A stretch of DNA of 17,119 bases from an uncultured Bacteroides sp. Lineage in GTDB: Bacteria; Bacteroidota; Bacteroidia; Bacteroidales; Bacteroidaceae. The position numbers were made by a program, and so were the translations under genes. Below are positions 15,666 through 17,119 of this stretch, piece after piece. The stretch is taken from NCBI GenBank assembly GCA_905203765.1, contig CAJKXC010000053.1, positions 1 to 17,119 of the forward strand. The letters run 5' to 3'. Position 1 is the stretch's first letter, and each line of letters begins with the position of its first letter. Under the pieces are notes generated by a model, which searched no databases, was not told the origin of the DNA, and saw nothing but the letters and a program-made list of their open reading frames with translations.

Positions 15666-16367
15666 ATGACTTATTCACACGAAGTGGAACACATGTGTGT
15701 TGTGAAGAAAGGTCCTAACCACGGACCGGCTCCTATTCCCGAAGAAGGTAAATGGGTAAAAGCTAAAGGAATTGTTGACATCTCTGGTCTGACACACGGC
15801 ATCGGCTGGTGTGCTCCTCAGCAAGGTGCATGTAAATTAACCCTCAACGTAAAGGAAGGCGTCATCCAGGAAGCTCTGGTTGAGACTATCGGTTGCTCCG
15901 GTATGACTCACTCTGCTGCTATGGCTGCCGAGATTCTTCCGGGCAAGACTATCCTCGAAGCCCTGAACACCGACCTCGTTTGCGACGCTATCAACACCGC
16001 AATGCGCGAACTCTTCCTGCAAATCGTTTACGGACGTACCCAGTCGGCTTTCTCAGAAGGCGGTCTGATCATCGGTGCCGGTTTGGAAGACTTGGGTAAA
16101 GGTCTGCGCAGCCAGGTAGGTACACTGTACGGTACATTGGCTAAGGGTCCTCGCTACCTCGAAATGGCTGAAGGTTATATCAAGAACATCTTCCTGGATA
16201 AGGATGACCAAATCTGCGGATACGAATTCGTTCACATGGGTAAGTTCATGGACGAGATCAAGAAGGGTACGGATGCTAACGAAGCATTGAAGAAAGTAAC
16301 CGGTACTTACGGACGCGTAACAGCGGAACAGGGTGCAGTTAAACATATTGATCCACGTCACGAATAA
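15666..16367 (+). CDS. Iron-sulfur cluster assembly scaffold-like protein (NifU/IscU N-terminal type)
   Basis: The ATG at 15666 gives 233 residues; the in-frame ATG at 15564 lies upstream of the -7 element and cannot be used from that promoter. The core resembles the NifU/IscU fold: GWCAPQQGACKLTL (C49, C56), VETIGCSGMTHSAA (C77, matching the GCG-A segment of IscU), GKTILEAL, then LVCDAI (C96). Further Cys are C11 and C184. It is longer than IscU (about 128), with a C-terminal part from about residue 130 that I cannot assign. In anaerobes this protein is found next to the GGGtGRT protein, as here. Codons are those of highly expressed genes (GCT, GGT, CGT/CGC, ATC). The conventional Isc role is a family inference; no desulfurase gene is adjacent. 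Confidence 0.8.
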   Translation: MTYSHEVEHMCVVKKGPNHGPAPIPEEGKWVKAKGIVDISGLTHGIGWCAPQQGACKLTLNVKEGVIQEALVETIGCSGMTHSAAMAAEILPGKTILEALNTDLVCDAINTAMRELFLQIVYGRTQSAFSEGGLIIGAGLEDLGKGLRSQVGTLYGTLAKGPRYLEMAEGYIKNIFLDKDDQICGYEFVHMGKFMDEIKKGTDANEALKKVTGTYGRVTAEQGAVKHIDPRHE

Positions 16368-16370
16368 TAT

Positions 16371-16377
16371 AAGGAGG
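16371..16377 (+). promoter_or_regulatory. Strong Shine-Dalgarno site before the GGGtGRT gene
   Basis: AAGGAGG lies 10 bases upstream of the ATG at 16388. Such a full match is unusual for Bacteroides, where most genes in this window have weak or no Shine-Dalgarno sequence. Confidence 0.7.
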
Positions 16378-16387
16378 AAATAGAACT

Positions 16388-17119
16388 ATGATTAGAGAAG
16401 TAAAATTTGAAAGTCAAGACCGTCGTATCAAAGGAATCATCGAAGCTTTGAACGCTAACGGCATCAAAGATATCGAAGAAGCTAACGCTATCTGCGAATC
16501 TTATGGACTCGATCCTTATAAGACGTGTGAAGAAACTCAGCCTATCTGCTTTGAAAATGCAAAGTGGGCTTATGTAGTAGGTACTGCCATCGCTATCAAG
16601 AAGGGCTGCACAAATGCTGCTGAAGCTGCCGAAGCTATCGGTATCGGTTTGCAGGCATTCTGTATTCCGGGTTCTGTAGCCGACGACCGTAAGGTTGGTA
16701 TCGGTCATGGTAACCTGGCTGCCATGTTGCTGCGCGAGGAGACTAAGTGCTTCGCTTTCCTGGCAGGTCACGAATCATTTGCTGCTGCCGAAGGTGCAAT
16801 CAAGATTGCCGCTAAGGCAGACAAGGTGCGCAAAGAACCTCTGCGTTGTATCCTGAACGGTCTGGGTAAGGACGCTGCACAGATCATCTCCCGTATCAAC
16901 GGCTTTACTTATGTTCAGACTCAGTTCGACTACTTTACAGGTGAACTGAAAGTTGTGAAGGAAATCGCTTACAGCGACGGTCCTCGTGCTAAAGTAAAAT
17001 GCTATGGCGCCGACGATGTTCGCGAAGGTGTAGCCATCATGTGGAAAGAAGGTGTAGATGTATCCATCACCGGTAACTCTACTAACCCGACTCGTTTCCA
17101 ACATCCGGTTGCAGGTACT
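16388..17119 (+). CDS. GGGtGRT family protein, 5' part (runs off window)
   Basis: An open frame of 244 codons runs from the ATG at 16388 to the window end with no stop; the full family length is about 330 residues. Visible parts are MIREVKFESQDRRIKGIIEA, CESYGLDPYKTCEETQPICF (C36, C47, C54), C74, C92, the glycine-rich VGIGHGNLAAMLL, FLAGHESFAAAEGAIKIAAK, then C144 and C195. I recognise it as the family annotated GGGtGRT protein; the naming motif would lie past the window edge. Function is unknown. It follows the Fe-S scaffold gene by 20 bases with a strong Shine-Dalgarno site, so the two are made together. Many Cys and the partner suggest a metal or redox role. Codon use is that of a highly expressed gene. 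Confidence 0.82.
   Translation, partial: MIREVKFESQDRRIKGIIEALNANGIKDIEEANAICESYGLDPYKTCEETQPICFENAKWAYVVGTAIAIKKGCTNAAEAAEAIGIGLQAFCIPGSVADDRKVGIGHGNLAAMLLREETKCFAFLAGHESFAAAEGAIKIAAKADKVRKEPLRCILNGLGKDAAQIISRINGFTYVQTQFDYFTGELKVVKEIAYSDGPRAKVKCYGADDVREGVAIMWKEGVDVSITGNSTNPTRFQHPVAGT

Overview
The window looks like chromosomal DNA of a Bacteroides-type gut anaerobe (order Bacteroidales). The evidence is several matches to the Bacteroidota promoter pattern (TTTG, about 19-20 bases, TAnnTTTG), weak or absent Shine-Dalgarno sites before most genes, LruC-domain and NigD-like lipoproteins, a MetH without its reactivation domain, and the NifU-like/GGGtGRT gene pair. No rRNA, tRNA, CRISPR array, prophage or complete insertion sequence is seen.

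Layout. (1) 1-1159: two near-identical dyad sites next to a tyrosine recombinase gene (minus strand). (2) 1356-3347: a large LruC-domain lipoprotein with its own promoter, closed by a terminator shared with the convergent block. (3) 3466-7822, minus strand: a Dabb-domain protein and a DsbD-type disulfide reductase form one unit. A strong hairpin terminator follows, then a CAT-like acetyltransferase and a secreted histidine acid phosphatase (MINPP/phytase-like) form a second unit. (4) 7925-10014, plus strand: uridine kinase and an MltF-like lytic transglycosylase lipoprotein, separated by AATTG-type repeats that run into both coding sequences. (5) 10019-10152: a composite palindromic element between convergent genes. 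(6) 10164-14803, minus strand: a compact unit of NigD-like lipoprotein, Yip1-family membrane protein, smpB and metH, with gaps of 0 to 15 bases. (7) 14955-15452: a DMP19/DUF4375 protein. (8) 15572-17119, plus strand: a strong promoter, an Fe-S scaffold-like protein and the 5' part of a GGGtGRT protein that runs off the window.

Most of the content is housekeeping: methionine synthesis, trans-translation, pyrimidine salvage, envelope redox and peptidoglycan turnover. Envelope lipoproteins of unknown role lie between these genes. The most open biology is the highly expressed NifU-like/GGGtGRT pair, the recombinase with its GTTAC-N7-GTAAC dyads, and the repeats that supply part of the MltF signal peptide.
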